From NCBI GenBank assembly GCA_009760855.2, contig WPIO01000061.1, positions 1,836,001-1,900,000 of the forward strand: a stretch of 64,000 nt of DNA, in the 5' to 3' direction. A program made the translations under genes and the position numbers. The notes under the pieces were generated by a model. It was given only the letters and a program-made list of their open reading frames with translations. It was not told the DNA's origin and did no database searches. This stretch comes from Cristatella mucedo. Lineage: Eukaryota > Bryozoa > Phylactolaemata > Cristatellidae. Positions 19,740 to 31,794 of the stretch are shown here, one piece after another; the first letter of the stretch is position 1; every line of letters begins with the position of its first letter.

Positions 19740-22270
19740 GCACACGGGCTACAGGGAAAATTCATTATTGTTGCAAACAGTGCAGGATTAATTTTCCCCC
19801 ACACAGCACACCGGCCTTATCTTCCAGCTACTAGTTGGCATGTAGTGTATGTCATGGTTGCTCAGGTAACATGCACTTGACCGAGTTTAGCTCCTCCTGC
19901 TCGTTGCATTATGTTTATGCTGACGTAAGCACTGGTTATCGGGTAGTGAAAGTCATAGATAAGTACTTGTAAGTTAGCCACGAACGATCCTATATATAAT
20001 TGATCCATGTAAGGCCCTATTTGACGTCATTAGCTTGTTGTACCCTGTATTGTGGAAAATTCACTTGACGCCTACAGTGCTTCAGGTACCAATGCATTTT
20101 CTGGAATAGATTATGTTAGCTTCGGGATGAAAAGGGTGGGTTTTTCACCAAGCTCATGAGCCGTTCTGCACAGTTAGGCCATCGTCTGACGAAATCCTGT
20201 ACAAGAAACCGCTGGTAAGTTTAATAGTTTCGCATTCTGAGAACGACCACAAAACTTTAGTCGAAGTGGGTTTCAAAATACCTTTTCTAGACAGGCCACA
20301 CTATCTTTGAGTGCTGTCATTGAATTGAATACTTATGGAAGGACCCGCAAAGCAGTAGGATGAACAGAGGTATTAAGTATGCAAATTAATTTAGTGGAAA
20401 ATATACTTTGCAACCTTGTGGTCCAAAGTCCGAGTTTTTCTCAGTTCATTTATTAATGTCTTGAACATTTAAAAAAACTGCATTTGGTTCGGATGTGCAT
20501 AGCTAAGTAGTTAGGTAGTCTTTCTACACGACATACAGGTATTAGGCTTTCCACTCGTGGCCAGTAACAGCTAACTTGGATTGCTACCAGTTAGGAACAT
20601 TCCTTGCTTAGAATTAAGAAGGGACATTGAATCTATCCAACGATTGAAGATGCATGATGGATTTATTCCAACCCGCTGACAATAAAACGGTAAAGAAAGG
20701 AAAGTCAAGTCAAGAGTAATAGGATCGAAATGTGGTCAAGTATAAAAGATGTTTCCATAATTGTCGAATATTACTGCATACAAATCGGACGGTGAGAATA
20801 TGATCGTGATTGCTTTGCGAAGTTAAGTAGCTGTATACTTGCTGCTGCGTATTTCACGGTATTCTGCAGTCCATCATCATTGTTGCACCTATTAAAATTT
20901 CTCTGCTGGTCTTTGATTAGCGTTGGGACTTTCGAACACAACTTCATAATGCCGTTCTATTTAACGCTGTTTTCTATGCCGCTAGTGTATTCACTCTCTT
21001 TAGCTTCCTTTAAGGTAGCCGCGAGTTCTCTCCTGCCTGTTTCAGTTGATTCCACTGAGAATACCTTCCTAAAGCATGTTGTCCCAATTTGCATCATATG
21101 TTTTCGATTCGGGCATCTCACCCTTTTCGGGCAGACTTTTCTTTTGTAATCAACATATACGATGGAAAGGGCTGTCACCTCGATAAGGTTTACTGGCTTG
21201 CTATAATTGTTATTCCTTGATGACTGCATCAGTATTCCTTAGTGTATCATTTCAGTTCTTTTTGTGAGTGGGATTTTACTAAAGTTAATGTTTTAAAATA
21301 TCATGGCTGCATTTTATTTCAACTGTGCTTACATTTAGGTAAAATCAAAGTTGTCGGAAGTGATGAGAGAGAGCTATCGGGTCGGTCAAATGTGCACAAC
21401 TGAATAGAGGCCTATTAAAGGGGTAGAGCTGAGTCTACGACTTTTGTTTGTAGACAGGTTTGGAATAAGACCACCGAGGTACAAACCTTTTTTTACTGGC
21501 CTATAAGGAAAAGGTCACTCATACAGTTGCTATACCGCTTAGATCATGCAGGGTGACGGTCAGTAGTTCTTGTAGTTGTTCAACATACAGGCTGATTGCT
21601 TTTTCACTGCCACTTATTGGTGAGATATCCAAAGCTCATTGGAAGCTCAAAAGTATGCTTTGGACAGAATAATTGTACACCCGAGATTCTAAGATATAAA
21701 TTCTGCTGGTGGCAAAATTTACATCTAAACGATCTAAAATCATGTCAAGGGCATGGCTTCAAATGTACGAGAGTCACTCAGCTACCTCAGTGATGCTTCC
21801 ACCAGATTCCATTCGTATTAGCGTTTGTCACCATTTGAGATGTCGCCTTTGAAATACCTTGCTCATTACGGCATTGGGAAATTGGAGAAAATTGCTAATT
21901 CAAGACTAAATTAAGTTGAATAGGACCACTTTAATTGTACAGAGTTCATCGGGCTATTAATGCTTTCAGTTACTACTTTCCTAAGGCACGTGAGCTGTAT
22001 TGTCATTTTCAGCTCTCCTAATTATTGCTGGTGTTGCATTTATTATATATGTATATTCACACTCTTACTTTAGGGGAATGGCATCAACTATGTCCCAAGT
22101 AGGCTACTGCTGCAGCTGTGAAAGTTTCATCATAAAGCAACTATGCCCAGGTGTTTTCATATGGTTAACATGAGAAAGCTGCTGCCACTTGTCGTCATTT
22201 CAGCGCTAGACCCCTAAATAAAACTTGAAATATAATACCTGCTGTTCGGCCATTTCCATTTCTTTTGTCT
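19740..22270. other. No gene recognised
   Basis: AT-rich, no repeat shared with the rest of the window and no convincing exon. Frames at 20,880-21,149 (plus) and 20,957-21,229 (minus) overlap each other and show no domain. Confidence 0.45.
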
Positions 22271-22274
22271 TCAG

Positions 22275-22816
22275 GCTATTGACCAATCGAGTTCATTGGT
22301 CTGCATACGGTTGATTCTAAGCCTTAAAGTCGATCAGTTCGCTTTTGCACTTGCTGCAAGACTGAAAGAGCACGTGGAGCACTGTGTCTCTGCAGAAGCT
22401 GAAAGCTTCTATGCCGAAAGATCTCTGCATTGCTTGCAAGAATTTTCAGTAGCAGCCTTGATCTTGGCCAAGTAACTATGCGCCGTTCTCGAGCTTATTA
22501 ACAGGTCAGCCGTGGTATGGACCCTTCTGTACTGGCAAAGTTAAAGTTCGACATCAATGCTCGTCGGTTAACAAAGGCAGTTTCTTGGAAAGTTGTGCAA
22601 GTCTTCTTTCTGCAGGAGCTGGACATTTCTTTTTTACATAGGATGCAGCGTCTCGTAGACGATTCAGACCAGCAGCAGTACCAGCTCCCGGAGCTGTTTC
22701 ATGAGCTTATCCACTCTTGTGCTTTAGATATTCTTCTCTGTCTGGAATACTGCTGTACGCACGCAATCGTGAAGCTTCTGTCTTGTAGAGATCTCGCCAT
22801 GACTGATATCTTGTGA
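22275..22816 (+). other. Possible coding exon block, unrecognised
   Basis: A strong acceptor-like stretch (CATTTCTTTTGTCTTCAG) ends at 22,274 and is followed by an open frame to a TAA at 22,473 that reads LKVDQFAFALAARLKEHVEH and AESFYAERSLHCLQEFSVAA. After a second acceptor-like CTTATTAACAG another open frame (22,517-22,816) reads SVLAKLKFDINARRLTKAVS and LPELFHELIHSCALDILLCL. Both look like amphipathic helices with ordinary protein composition. The two frames cannot be joined in phase with the obvious GTAACT donor, so the model is incomplete or the gene is broken. No family recognised. Confidence 0.3.
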
Positions 22817-23082
22817 AATTTGGCCTCATATCCTTGAATGCTGCCCTTTTCAAAACTAGCTGAAGCTATGTGGTGTGGCCTTACTGCCCCCACCGACCTT
22901 GCTTGCGAATGCACTAGTGCCTGGTATATACTCTAAATGCGAGTATAGTGCGTCTCTATGGCTCTTGGGAAAAAAAGAACATGTTGACTTTGATGTGCAT
23001 GTGAAAGCAAAGTGCCGGGTAGTTTCTTATGCAGACACCCAAAATCGGCACTGCAGTATGCTGCATATATCATAATGTAGTT

Positions 23083-23905
23083 AGTCACCACATCAGCTCC
23101 ACAGTCAAATCAGCCTATTTTCAGCTTCATAACATTGCTAAAATTAGGGCTTGTTTAGATAAGGATACCACGTCCAAGTTGGTCCATGCATTCGTGACAT
23201 CTCGTCTCGACTTCTGCAACTCGCTGCTTACTGGCCTACCAGCATGTGCGATCAGGCGATTGCAGCTGGTGCAAAACTCTGCAGCTAGGCTTGTCTGTCG
23301 TGAGCGTCGCAGTTGCCACATTACTCCACTTCTCGCCGACCTGCACTGGTTACCAGTCAAGCAACGGATTGACTTCAAGGTTTTGTCGCTCACTTTTAGG
23401 TCTCTTCATTCTATGGCTCCAGCCTATCTTTCAGATATACTACCCCATCAGGCAAAGCATCGTACCACTCGCTTTTCGGAATCCAACAGTCTAGAAATAC
23501 CTCGTACAAACCTTAAATCCTTTGGAGACCGTGCATTTAGCTCGTATGCTCCCACAGCCTGGAACTCCCTCCCGACCTGCATCAGAACATCCCCTGGCCT
23601 GACCACATTTAAAAGAAACTTAAAAACATACCTATTTAGGACAGCATTTAGTGGGTCCTTGTGATTCGTCCTCGATGTGCTTATGCGTGCTGACACTGTT
23701 CATGCTGCCACTAACCACATTTGCATGCTGACCCAGTGCATGTAACCCCTAACCATGTTATTCATTTTGTTTGTTTTTCAGGCATGATTTTACTTACTAT
23801 TCTGTTGCGTATCACTTTGCAGCAAATGTAAAGCGCCTAGAAAGAGATTAAGTTCTCTGAGGGCGCTTTATCAAGTGCAATATTATTATTATTATTATTA
23901 TTAGT
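23083..23905 (+). mobile_element. LINE family A, 5'-truncated, best-preserved 3' copy
   Basis: Starts abruptly at the HHISSTVKSAYFQL position of the LINE A protein and stays open for about 190 residues to FRTAFSGSL and a stop, then the 3' UTR, hairpin and (ATT)n tail (23,879-23,904). Its frame is intact where the longer copy at 9760-13084 has a stop and a frameshift, so it is probably a younger insertion. The 5' truncation is typical of incomplete target-primed reverse transcription. Confidence 0.9.
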
Positions 23906-24688
23906 CCTGATCCGGCAGCCAAATACATATTAGCTGCAGATTGTCAATTCTGTACCCACAAAGATGAAGGCTAACGAAACCCACTGAGAACCCAGTCTAC
24001 AAGTTAAGTGTGTCAAACAGTTCTTAAAGAGTTAAAACGCCTTAAGTATTAAACAAGTCTTCGAATTGATTGGCCGCAAGTTTTAATTTCGGCAATAGTC
24101 AGCTGCACCATTAGTATGGGAAATAATAGAATCTGGCAAATAATTTCCATGCAGCCTGAGGCTTAGGTTATTGTAGCTAGTTACCGTTCCACTGATTTCA
24201 AATCATGGTGCTCGCGATTTACAGCTAGGCTAGTCTGGAGCACTCAACAGAGGAATTAATGGCCGACCAACTTCATCTAACCCATGTTTATACTGATAAC
24301 CGGCCAACGTATCAGTGCCACTTTCTCCTTAGTGCTAGGGGTGGATAGTTTGATTGCATCCATCGGCTCACCTATGCCCGAGGTGATAGCCACCTCGTTT
24401 TCTGCTTGCAAGACGTTGATGCCTGAACGCACCCAAATTCTGCTACTAATTAGCTGGAGGGAAATGCATGTTCTCAAGTCCTCTCAAAAGTCTTTGTGAT
24501 CTGCCTTAGGCCAACTAGAAGACGAGACTGAAAGGAATAATAACAATAATAATGGATGAGTACATTCCCCCAGAAAACTGCATCTCTTTTCAGGCACTTT
24601 GGATATTCTGTAAAGGAAGTGTGATGAAATAGTTGGCGAAAATATCCACATGCCAACAAGAAAAGGACAAAATACTGGCTGATTTGAC
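23906..24688. other. No gene recognised
   Basis: Unique AT-rich sequence with a short ATAATAACAATAATAATGG run near 24,540. No supported exon or repeat. Confidence 0.45.
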
Positions 24689-24835
24689 AGCCTCTCTTGT
24701 ATAGCAACAGAAGAGTCTATCGGGCTTTCACCGCCGCTATCGGTGGCAATTAGGGATTGGTCGCTGTAGGATTCAAAACCACGACCTCAGGACCGACGTC
24801 GTGAGAAGCAACAGCCTTACCTGACGAGCATAAGT
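24689..24835 (-). mobile_element. tRNA-derived SINE, copy 1 (minus)
   Basis: Reverse-complement match to the SINE at 29,887: the body block around GGTCC(T)GAGGTCGTGG(T)TT and B-box-like GGTTTTGAATCCT, followed by the CAACC...ATCGGGCTTT block and ending in CTATACAAGAGAGGCTGT. Diverged and without a clear tail. Confidence 0.75.
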
Positions 24836-24864
24836 AAGTGGTAACCTGCACCATGTCAGGACAC

Positions 24865-24975
24865 CTAATTAGTCAAAGGACAACTAATAAGGCCCAAGCA
24901 AATGCAGCGAGTTCCACGCTTTGGGACCATACGAACTAATGACTCGGCAAGTTGCTTCACATGAAACAACATGCT
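24865..24975 (-). mobile_element. LINE A-related fragment (minus)
   Basis: Read on the minus strand, TTAGTTCGTATGGTCCCAAA followed by GCGTGGAACTCGCTGCA matches the SSYAPKAWNSLP part of LINE A. Only about 60 bp align well; limits are approximate. Confidence 0.5.
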
Positions 24976-26180
24976 AAAAGCAAAGCCATACGAATAACTG
25001 TACCAAATACGCACTCGCAGCCAACAGCCGTTCGAGCTGCTTTCATGAGTCTTTTTCCAGCATACCAGTTGTGGCTGACTCTCATTCCTAGAAGCCTAGA
25101 TTAGTGTTGCCTGAAAGGCTGCTTAGTTGTAGGGAATAGCACGATATGCCACATAGAGCTTCCTAGCTGCGGTGGGAGCCTGTAGCCACGACATGAGCTT
25201 CAAGTCGGAGAGTGCTTGCTGGCAAGCGTGCGGCTTCAACCCTGCAGCCAGTCACCCAGCCCATGCTCATAGCGGCTTAAATCTTGGGCTGTCAAGGAAA
25301 ACGTGGTTGATTGACGCTCGTTGCTTGCGCCTTAAGCCGTATTTGAATGATATGTCTGCGGTGAATCTGAGTCATCCCCGCGGTGCCGAACTGACCAAAA
25401 AGTCGACTCGACACCGAAGCAGTCTAATATCAAGCATTTTCTGCATTGAACGGGGCACGCTAACATTGCTCAAAGACCGGTGGCTTGCTGCATTCACGCT
25501 ATCAAAAGCCAGGCTTACCTGTCAGCTGTTGAAGATATCAAGCTGGCTCCTCAGGTAGCCATCTTGAAGTCATGCAGACTTTTACTTCCTTGTCTGCCAC
25601 CTGATATTATTTAATAGTGCCAACTCAATTTGAGAGAATATTATGCCTTACCAGTCAAACAGTTTGGCATGAAATTTAAATTTTTATCAAAATCAATTTT
25701 TAAGGTAACACTATTCAAACATGGAAATTAGGAAATAAGTGTAGAGCTCCGTAAATTCGGAAGAAGAAATCTTTGATTCAGAAATTGCGTAACTTCACTT
25801 AGGATTTTTATTACTCCAAGACTGGCAGACCTGCAGTGCCAGAAGCTGTTATTGCAAGGGCAATCTTACACCGTGCATTCTCTGTTTAACTTTGGATCTG
25901 AACACATTTATTCAAGCTAATGCTGGAGAAGAATGGCAATTGCCGAGTGTTACCCTTCGTCCACGGCCGCACCCTAATAGTTAATTTCACGAGCGAGTTA
26001 ACATACACACTTGACCTATTTTACACTCTGAATTTTTTGTACTGCAAGAGGCCCAGTCCCAAAATTGCTTTTCATTGGTTTGACTTGGTTGAGCATACAT
26101 CGCCAACGTAAGTTTCGGCATAGCCCCACGTGGGTGAACATACTGGGTATACTTAAGGATGCTCAACTCAAAAGCTCTGT
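24976..26180. other. No gene recognised
   Basis: A plus-strand frame of 128 codons at 25,172-25,558 has no domain or copy. No splice-supported exon or repeat seen. Confidence 0.4.
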
Positions 26181-26258
26181 GCAGGAAACTGGTGTCGACC
26201 TCTTGTCATTCCCACACTAGGGGCTTTGCTGCTTCCATTACTGCATCCTTCATGCTTG

Positions 26259-26297
26259 TGCTGCTGCAGCTGTAGCAGCAGCAGCTGCTGCTGCTAC
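26259..26297. repeat. CTG/CAG imperfect palindrome
   Basis: GTGCTGCTGCAGCTGTAGCA is followed by GCAGCAGCTGCTGCTGCTAC; the two kinds of triplet are complementary so the stretch folds on itself. It lies at the 5' edge of a LINE B copy. Confidence 0.65.
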
Positions 26298-26329
26298 TGG
26301 TGTTGCTGTTTCCCCTGATGCCTCCCGTA

Positions 26330-26712
26330 CGGACAAAGAAATAGCTGTTGCATTCCTCTGCTTAAAGACCGTTGGTGATAGAAGCTTTAGCTCTGCTGGT
26401 TGTAGACTGTGGAACTCACTTCCACAATTCTTACGCAAGGGTAAGTACTCTTCTGCCGCCGACTACGGCTCATTCTTTCAGACCGTCTTAGGCTGCTACT
26501 TCCAAGCTACTCACTACCTCAACTGCTCTCCTGAGTCTGCTATGGTTCCCACTTTTTCGTAGTTTCGTGAGACTAGGTATGTTGGCTACCGAATGCGTAG
26601 CGAAAGCCACATAGACTGTGAGTGCTCTGTGCAATACTCTTCTGCATAAATCCACGTAGTTATTATGGCTTTCTGGAGTTACAGGCGCAGATAAATACAT
26701 ACATACATCATA
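26330..26712 (+). mobile_element. LINE family B, 3' end
   Basis: Reads VAFLCLKTVGDRSFSSAGCR and LWNSLPQFLRKG, the C-terminal part of a second LINE family (compare 32,330-32,400), then the family 3' UTR (CGTAGCGAAAGCC, GCAATACTC) and a tail ATACATACATACAT at 26,694-26,707. LINE B differs from LINE A in sequence and in tail type. Confidence 0.8.
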
Positions 26713-27530
26713 CCGAACTGACTACCTGCACTGAAGACGGGACCAACACGACCAGCGGATTCCCGCTGGTCTTCGGCACGAAAAACTAAACAAAGTGAGA
26801 GGCGTCACTGCGATAGCCAGCCTCTCCTGCGTACGACATCCCATAGGACGACCTGGCTGCGGCCGGAATTTCCCCCCTTCCCTAGGAGCTGCCATGCCAG
26901 CGAGTGGGGGGGGGGGGCAAAGAGACCGGCATAGGCCCCGAAGCTGAGGTGGGATCCTTGATAAAGAGGCGGAAAGGGGCTACCTAATTATTTGGCATTA
27001 CAGAGAATACAATTTATTTTCAGGGGCCTCAAGTAGGTGCGTAAATTGAAAGCCAGCTCAGGGCCATACTGACTTAAAAGTAGCTGCTATTGCTATGCTA
27101 ATTCAGCAGGCGGCCAGGCGAGAGATAAAACACGGAAGGAAACTGCAGCCAAAAGCGAAGTAGTTTCATGAAATCTATTTGGAAAGAGGAAAAAATGTTA
27201 CGATTCCATAGAAATTCTTGAGTGGTGATGAAATAGACTACGGGCTAGGGAAACAGACGCCGGCTGGCACGGCTCGCCACACTGCGAGAACCTTGAAACG
27301 GCTAAAGCTACACTAAGCGCACATCATGCAAAGCTAATAAGCACTGCAAACAGTATTATAGCCCCGTGAAACGCCTATCCGGAAAATGAGCACCCCAGCG
27401 GAAATGGTTGGGACAGGGGGCATTCCTCCCCGCGCTAGAGAGCGGCCTTAGGTGTATCCTAGTGTGGTGTGGACTTAATGTGATTTCTCCGTGATACCTA
27501 TGGGTATTCCGCAGTTATCGTTGGTGTGAT
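26713..27530. other. GC-richer stretch upstream of LINE B; no gene recognised
   Basis: Contains a 13-base G run near 26,906-26,918 and a self-complementary GACCAGCGGATTCCCGCTGGTC at 26,751-26,772. It may be part of the 5' UTR of the LINE B copy that follows, but I have no second copy to prove this. Confidence 0.4.
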
Positions 27531-27535
27531 TATTT

Positions 27536-29150
27536 ATGAGCTGTCCTCGGATATGCCACACAAAACCGGACCTCCTTGGCATTAGGTGTAACGTCGCTAT
27601 CTGTCGATACCTAACAGCGGGCCGTCTCCGGTGGCTCAGGCAGAACCTTCCTTCATCCTGCGTTCGCCCTATCAACAGCTCGGCAGTCAAACCTACTACC
27701 AGTAAGCTAAAAGCGCTGATTAATACTTATTGCGGTAGTAGCCCAACTGCCGTAGCCCACCATTTCGTGAAACGTCGACCGGCGGCCGCTACTAAGGTTC
27801 AATTCAAATTCAAATGGGCCGCTTCCGCCGGGCCGAGTGCACGCCGACGTGAATACAAGCCACTTCATCGCCGTCACCCAGTTGTTGGACAGCCTTTTAA
27901 ATTTCGCCTACTAAATGTCCGCTCGCTAAAAACCATGGAGTTACTTATCCACGATTAGGTGGTAATGAAGAAGCTTGATGCATTTCTTCTCGACGAAACT
28001 TGTATGACGCCCTGTTCCAGTAGAAGTATTTCTGAGACCACTGTACCTGGGATCTCATTCTATCAGTCCGTGGGTTATGACTAGGTTGGTGGCGACGCTG
28101 CAATTGTTGTTCGCGAATCGTTTGGCTATAGGATATGCAGTTGTTTGCACGGGCTATCATTTAAATCGGTTCATCAACGACAATGCCTCTTACTGTTGTG
28201 ATATACCGGCCTCATATGGCAGTCTAAACTTGTTTACAGAGGTGTTTTAGGAGTTTCTCACTAAAATATTTACGTTGAAAACCCAAGCAACACCATTGTC
28301 TTCTCATTTCTTGACTGTCTGGAGAGTTTCTCTTCTTCTTTTCTTGTCAAAGATTCCTGAAAAGTGGATGCTTAGCAGCTGGTTGAACGTATGGAAACGA
28401 ATAAAATGTCAAAAACATTTCAATCGAGGTTTAAGAAGAAGCTCTCCAGTGAAACTGCTCTCCTTCATGTAAAGAATGGCATTCTACGTGACAACGGGAA
28501 TGTCACTGCCCAGCTTTGCAAGATCTGTGGAGTCACTCAAGGTATGCACTCATTCACGTACTGTTCTCCATTTATACACAGCCTCTGGGAAAAGTAATTA
28601 TGGCTAATGGAAGAGGATATCACTTTTATTCTGACGATACTCTGCTTTATTTGCCATTCAAAACGTCGGAATATGCTGCGGTAACTGAGAAACTGAATGC
28701 TTGACTTGCCGATATTCGATCCTGGATGCTGGAAAAGTTCTCGAAATTAAATGATGATAAAACCGAACTGCTGCCCATAGGACGCCCTAAGCGTGTGGCT
28801 ACATTAAAGGCTTTGCTCTTCTAATATGTGATGCCATTGTGCGACCATCACCACGTACTCAAAATTTAGGTGTCGTTTACGACAGCTGCTTCAATTTGAA
28901 AAGCTTCATTCAGAAGACTTTTTGTACAGCTAGCCATCCTGTCCGATTCCTATCCAAGACCGGCAGCTGTTTTCCACACTGGCTTGTAAAAAATGTAACT
29001 AGTTCCTTTGTTATGTCTCGGCTTGATTATTGTAAATTCCCTTTTGGCTGGGCTTCCAAAGAAAGCTATTAGGCCACTGCAGCTAGTTATGAATATGGCT
29101 GCAAGGCTAGTCTTCAAGTGCCAGAGGTTTGAGCACGTATCTCGGCGGTC
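27536..29150 (+). mobile_element. LINE family B, 5' and RT region, inactive
   Basis: The 5' part is a 140-codon frame ending in the start of an endonuclease domain (FKFRLLNVRSLKTMELLIHD). It continues with many stops through MKKLDAFLLDETCM, an EN-like stretch, then RT pieces: FQSRFKKKLSSETALLHVKN, then YHFYSDDTLLYLP (motif C as YSDD), SWMLEKFSKLNDDKTELLPI (motif D) and PSPRTQNLGVVYDS. Motifs A and B are largely deleted between 28,480 and 28,590. Homology to the C-terminal part fades around 29,130 (AARLVFKCQRFEHVS). Several stops and frame changes show it is dead. Family: APE-type non-LTR retrotransposon, L2/Rex-like by the look of its motifs. Confidence 0.85.
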
Positions 29151-29880
29151 CGAACCTGTCATCATTAGGTTCCGCGTCCGAATACAGAGGGCACTCGACT
29201 GCAAGCTCTTGTCAAGGGGCTTCGCGAGGCCCACGAAGTCATGCCAGACCCTGGCCGGACCATTGATGGCGTCCAACACTCAGAGCTTCCAGAGACTTTG
29301 GCGATGTCGAGGGCTCACCCGAGGAGCAATAAGAGTATGCTGGTTATCAGGATGCCAGGAGCATAAGGAGCCGACCACGTAGGCACAGTGTCCGACAGTC
29401 AGACGTGAAGTCCACGGACTCGGAGTTCAGCGACCATCTTGGTGTGCTTGGCCGTCGTCCGCGCTTCAACCACGTCTGTTAATTGTTAGTATAATTACCT
29501 AATATAAATCTATTAGGTAACGTTATTGCTAATTATGAGTCGCGCCAAATGGCACCTATAAATGTGATTACATTTGAATTAAACAGGCTTGACCGTAAAG
29601 GTGACCGTGCCAGAAACTTCGGTGTTCGTATTTTCCAGGCACCATCTATCTCTTCGTCCCTCGGGCATATCCATTTTGCATCTAAGCCCTCTTGATGTCT
29701 CTTGGGTTGAAGCTTGCTTGCGAAATAGCGTTTAGCTCAGCTTTTTGCTGGAAAGGCGTCCACATGGAAAGTGGACACATAGCAATGCTACGTGTCTGTG
29801 TGCACAGGGCTTGCTGCCGAATGGACACCGGAAGTCAATGGTCAATGTATCAAGTTGCAATTGGCCAATGAGTGGTTGGT
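29151..29880. other. Insertion or spacer of unknown nature
   Basis: The LINE B sequence breaks off after a VS codon pair and is replaced by GC-rich DNA (to ~29,470) and then AT-rich DNA with a small palindrome TTACCTAATATAAATCTATTAGGTAA (about 29,488-29,513). No coding or terminal repeat recognised. Confidence 0.4.
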
Positions 29881-29886
29881 GAGTCG

Positions 29887-30069
29887 TGATGGCACACTAG
29901 GTAAGGCGGTTGCTTTCACGCCTCGGTCCCGAGGTCGTGGATTCGATTCCTGCGGTGGGCGATCCTTTATCGCCGCTGCAAGCGGTGGTGATAGCCGTAA
30001 AGGCTCTTCTGTCGCTATACAAAAAGAGGCTGTTGGATCAGCTAGGATTTATTTATTTATTTATTTAGC
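29887..30069 (+). mobile_element. tRNA-derived SINE, copy 2 (best copy)
   Basis: A tRNA-like head: A-box-like TGGCACACTAGGTAAGG and B-box-like GGATTCGATTCC about 45 bases apart, as in an RNA polymerase III promoter. Then a conserved body (GGGCGATCCTTTATCGCC, GTGATAGCCGTAAAGGCTC, CTATACAAAAAGAGGCTGTT) and an (ATTT)n tail at 30,047-30,068. Four further copies in this window share all blocks. Confidence 0.85.
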
Positions 30070-30362
30070 ATGTTAAGTATGAGCATAAAAGGTGAGAAGT
30101 GAAGAGTGTTGACAGAACACATGCAAGGCCGGTCAAAGAATGAGCACAGACCGTCTGATATGAAGGCAGAACTTAAGAGGACAGGAATGCACAGCTTAAT
30201 GGTCTGATACATGGCACAAAGAATCATTTGATAATCTAGTGATTGGAACTTGGTGGCCTGGTATTGCAGGTGCTCAGGATTACTTTGTTTCAGTATCTCC
30301 GCCCCGAAGAGGGAGGTGGGCTGGTCCTGGAGGCACTGAAATACCAGGTAGATCCATGGCTA

Positions 30363-30560
30363 GGTGAGCTGGGATGGCACACTAGGTTAGGCAGTTGCTT
30401 TCTCGACTTCGGTCCCGAGGTCGTGGGTTCGGTTCGGGCGGTGGGCGATCCTTTATCGCTACTGCAAACGGAGGTGATAGCCGTAAAGGCTCTTCTTCTT
30501 CTTCTTCTCTTCTGTTCTTCACTATACAAAAAGAGGCTGTTTAATCAGCTAGGATTTATT
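30363..30560 (+). mobile_element. tRNA-derived SINE, copy 3
   Basis: Same order of blocks as copy 2 (GGCACACTAGGTTAGGC, GGTCCCGAGGTCGTGGGTTC, GGCGATCCTTTATCGC, GTGATAGCCGTAAAGGCTC), with a CTT expansion (CTTCTTCTTCTTCTTC, around 30,490) between the body and the AAAAAGAGGCTGTTTAATC end. Confidence 0.85.
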
Positions 30561-30639
30561 CATTTAGCCCGAGGCAAGCCTCAGACACATTGCCGAGCTC
30601 CAAAAATCAGATTAATATCAAGACGATGCAATGTACCGT

Positions 30640-31680
30640 GTATCAGATATTAAGCTGATAAGAGCAGATTAATATAGTTTTATTTCAAGAAACAAGAATA
30701 TTTACTGAGCGAGCATTGGTGTGCCTGCCCCCGGGCCGCACGACCATCGGAGTCGACGCTGCCGACGCCCTTGTGGAACTGAGCCCAGATAGCTGTAGAC
30801 ACGTTTATGGCGTTGCACATGCACAGTTTTCGGAGCACGCTGGGGTAGGCCCTTGCTACGCCGAGAGCGCTCAGGCATGACCCGTAGGCCGGCCACTAGG
30901 CACCGAGGGCGCCCATGACGAAGGGTGCGAGCTTCACTGCCTCGTACCCCCATCAGCTCAGAGCACCCGCCAGGCAATGGTACTTTGTCACTTTTTCCTT
31001 CATCGCCAGGTAAAGGGCCATCTCATCGTTGTCGAAAATCACGGTGACGTCCAATATGATGGCCGTTGACCTGCCGTCGTCGATGATCAGGTCCAGCGCC
31101 GCTGGTTGGCGATCGGATTCAGAGGGTAGCGAGAGTCAACACGGATGAGTCACCACCAGTTATCGACGACCGCCTTTCGGGGCCGCTCCAGGATTTCGTC
31201 GTGACGCCAACGAACGTCAACCAGGTACCATGGACAGAGGTAGGCGTATGTGAGTCTTTCGCTCGTAACCACAGTGGCGGCACGACAACTAATCCTCAGG
31301 GGGCTGAGAAGCGTCGCACCAGCACTAGGATCAGGTTCAGGTGGTCCCTGTGGATGAACTGCCTGAACATTGAGATTGGAAATTGCGAGATTCCGAGCCC
31401 CATGTGCAAAAAGTGGCTGTGGTTACAGAACCTGTCGGTCCACACGCACCCGGCAACCTTGCCATGGTCGTACCGGCCCGCCAGCTTGTCGCCACAGCAG
31501 CTGCGAGCGTCAACCCGCAGGGTGACAACCATCGCTGATGGCTTAACCTCGTCCGTTGTCCCGGAGGGGTTCGTGAACTTTATTATTTCGCCCGCCACCG
31601 AGAATCGGCCCAAAGGCGCCGAGGGCTCGCAAGGCCTTGCGACCACCGGCACCTCATCCCTTCCTGGCGACCGTATTGGA
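30640..31680 (-). mobile_element. LINE with restriction-like endonuclease (R2 superfamily), C-terminal remnant
   Basis: On the minus strand, across frames, I read a zinc-knuckle start CRHCGYERKTHI, then RWRHDEILERPRKAV, then DLIIDDGRSTAIILDVTVIF, DNDEMALYLAMKEKVTKYH and further on FVMGALGA. A Cys-His knuckle followed by RHD..L and then PDL...DVTV...K..KY is the layout of the C-terminal restriction-like endonuclease of R2/NeSL/CRE-type LINEs; D-V-T and K..KY match catalytic positions of that fold. The stretch GC is higher than the surroundings. There are stops and frame changes (e.g. between the knuckle and the endonuclease), so it is a relic; the RT domain is not visible upstream of 31,680. 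Confidence 0.7.
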
Positions 31681-31794
31681 ATCGTTCACCACTCAGGTAG
31701 CAGCCCCTGTGGTTGGGGTCGCTTGGGTCTCATCGCATGAAACCTCGAATCGGTCCCCTCGAACTGCTGCTCATAGGACTGTATCACTCTAAAC

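Noticed and set aside
29887-30069. Functional tRNA gene
   Set aside because: A- and B-box-like motifs are present but no cloverleaf with a proper acceptor stem and anticodon can be drawn, and several dispersed copies carry the same long body; it is a SINE.
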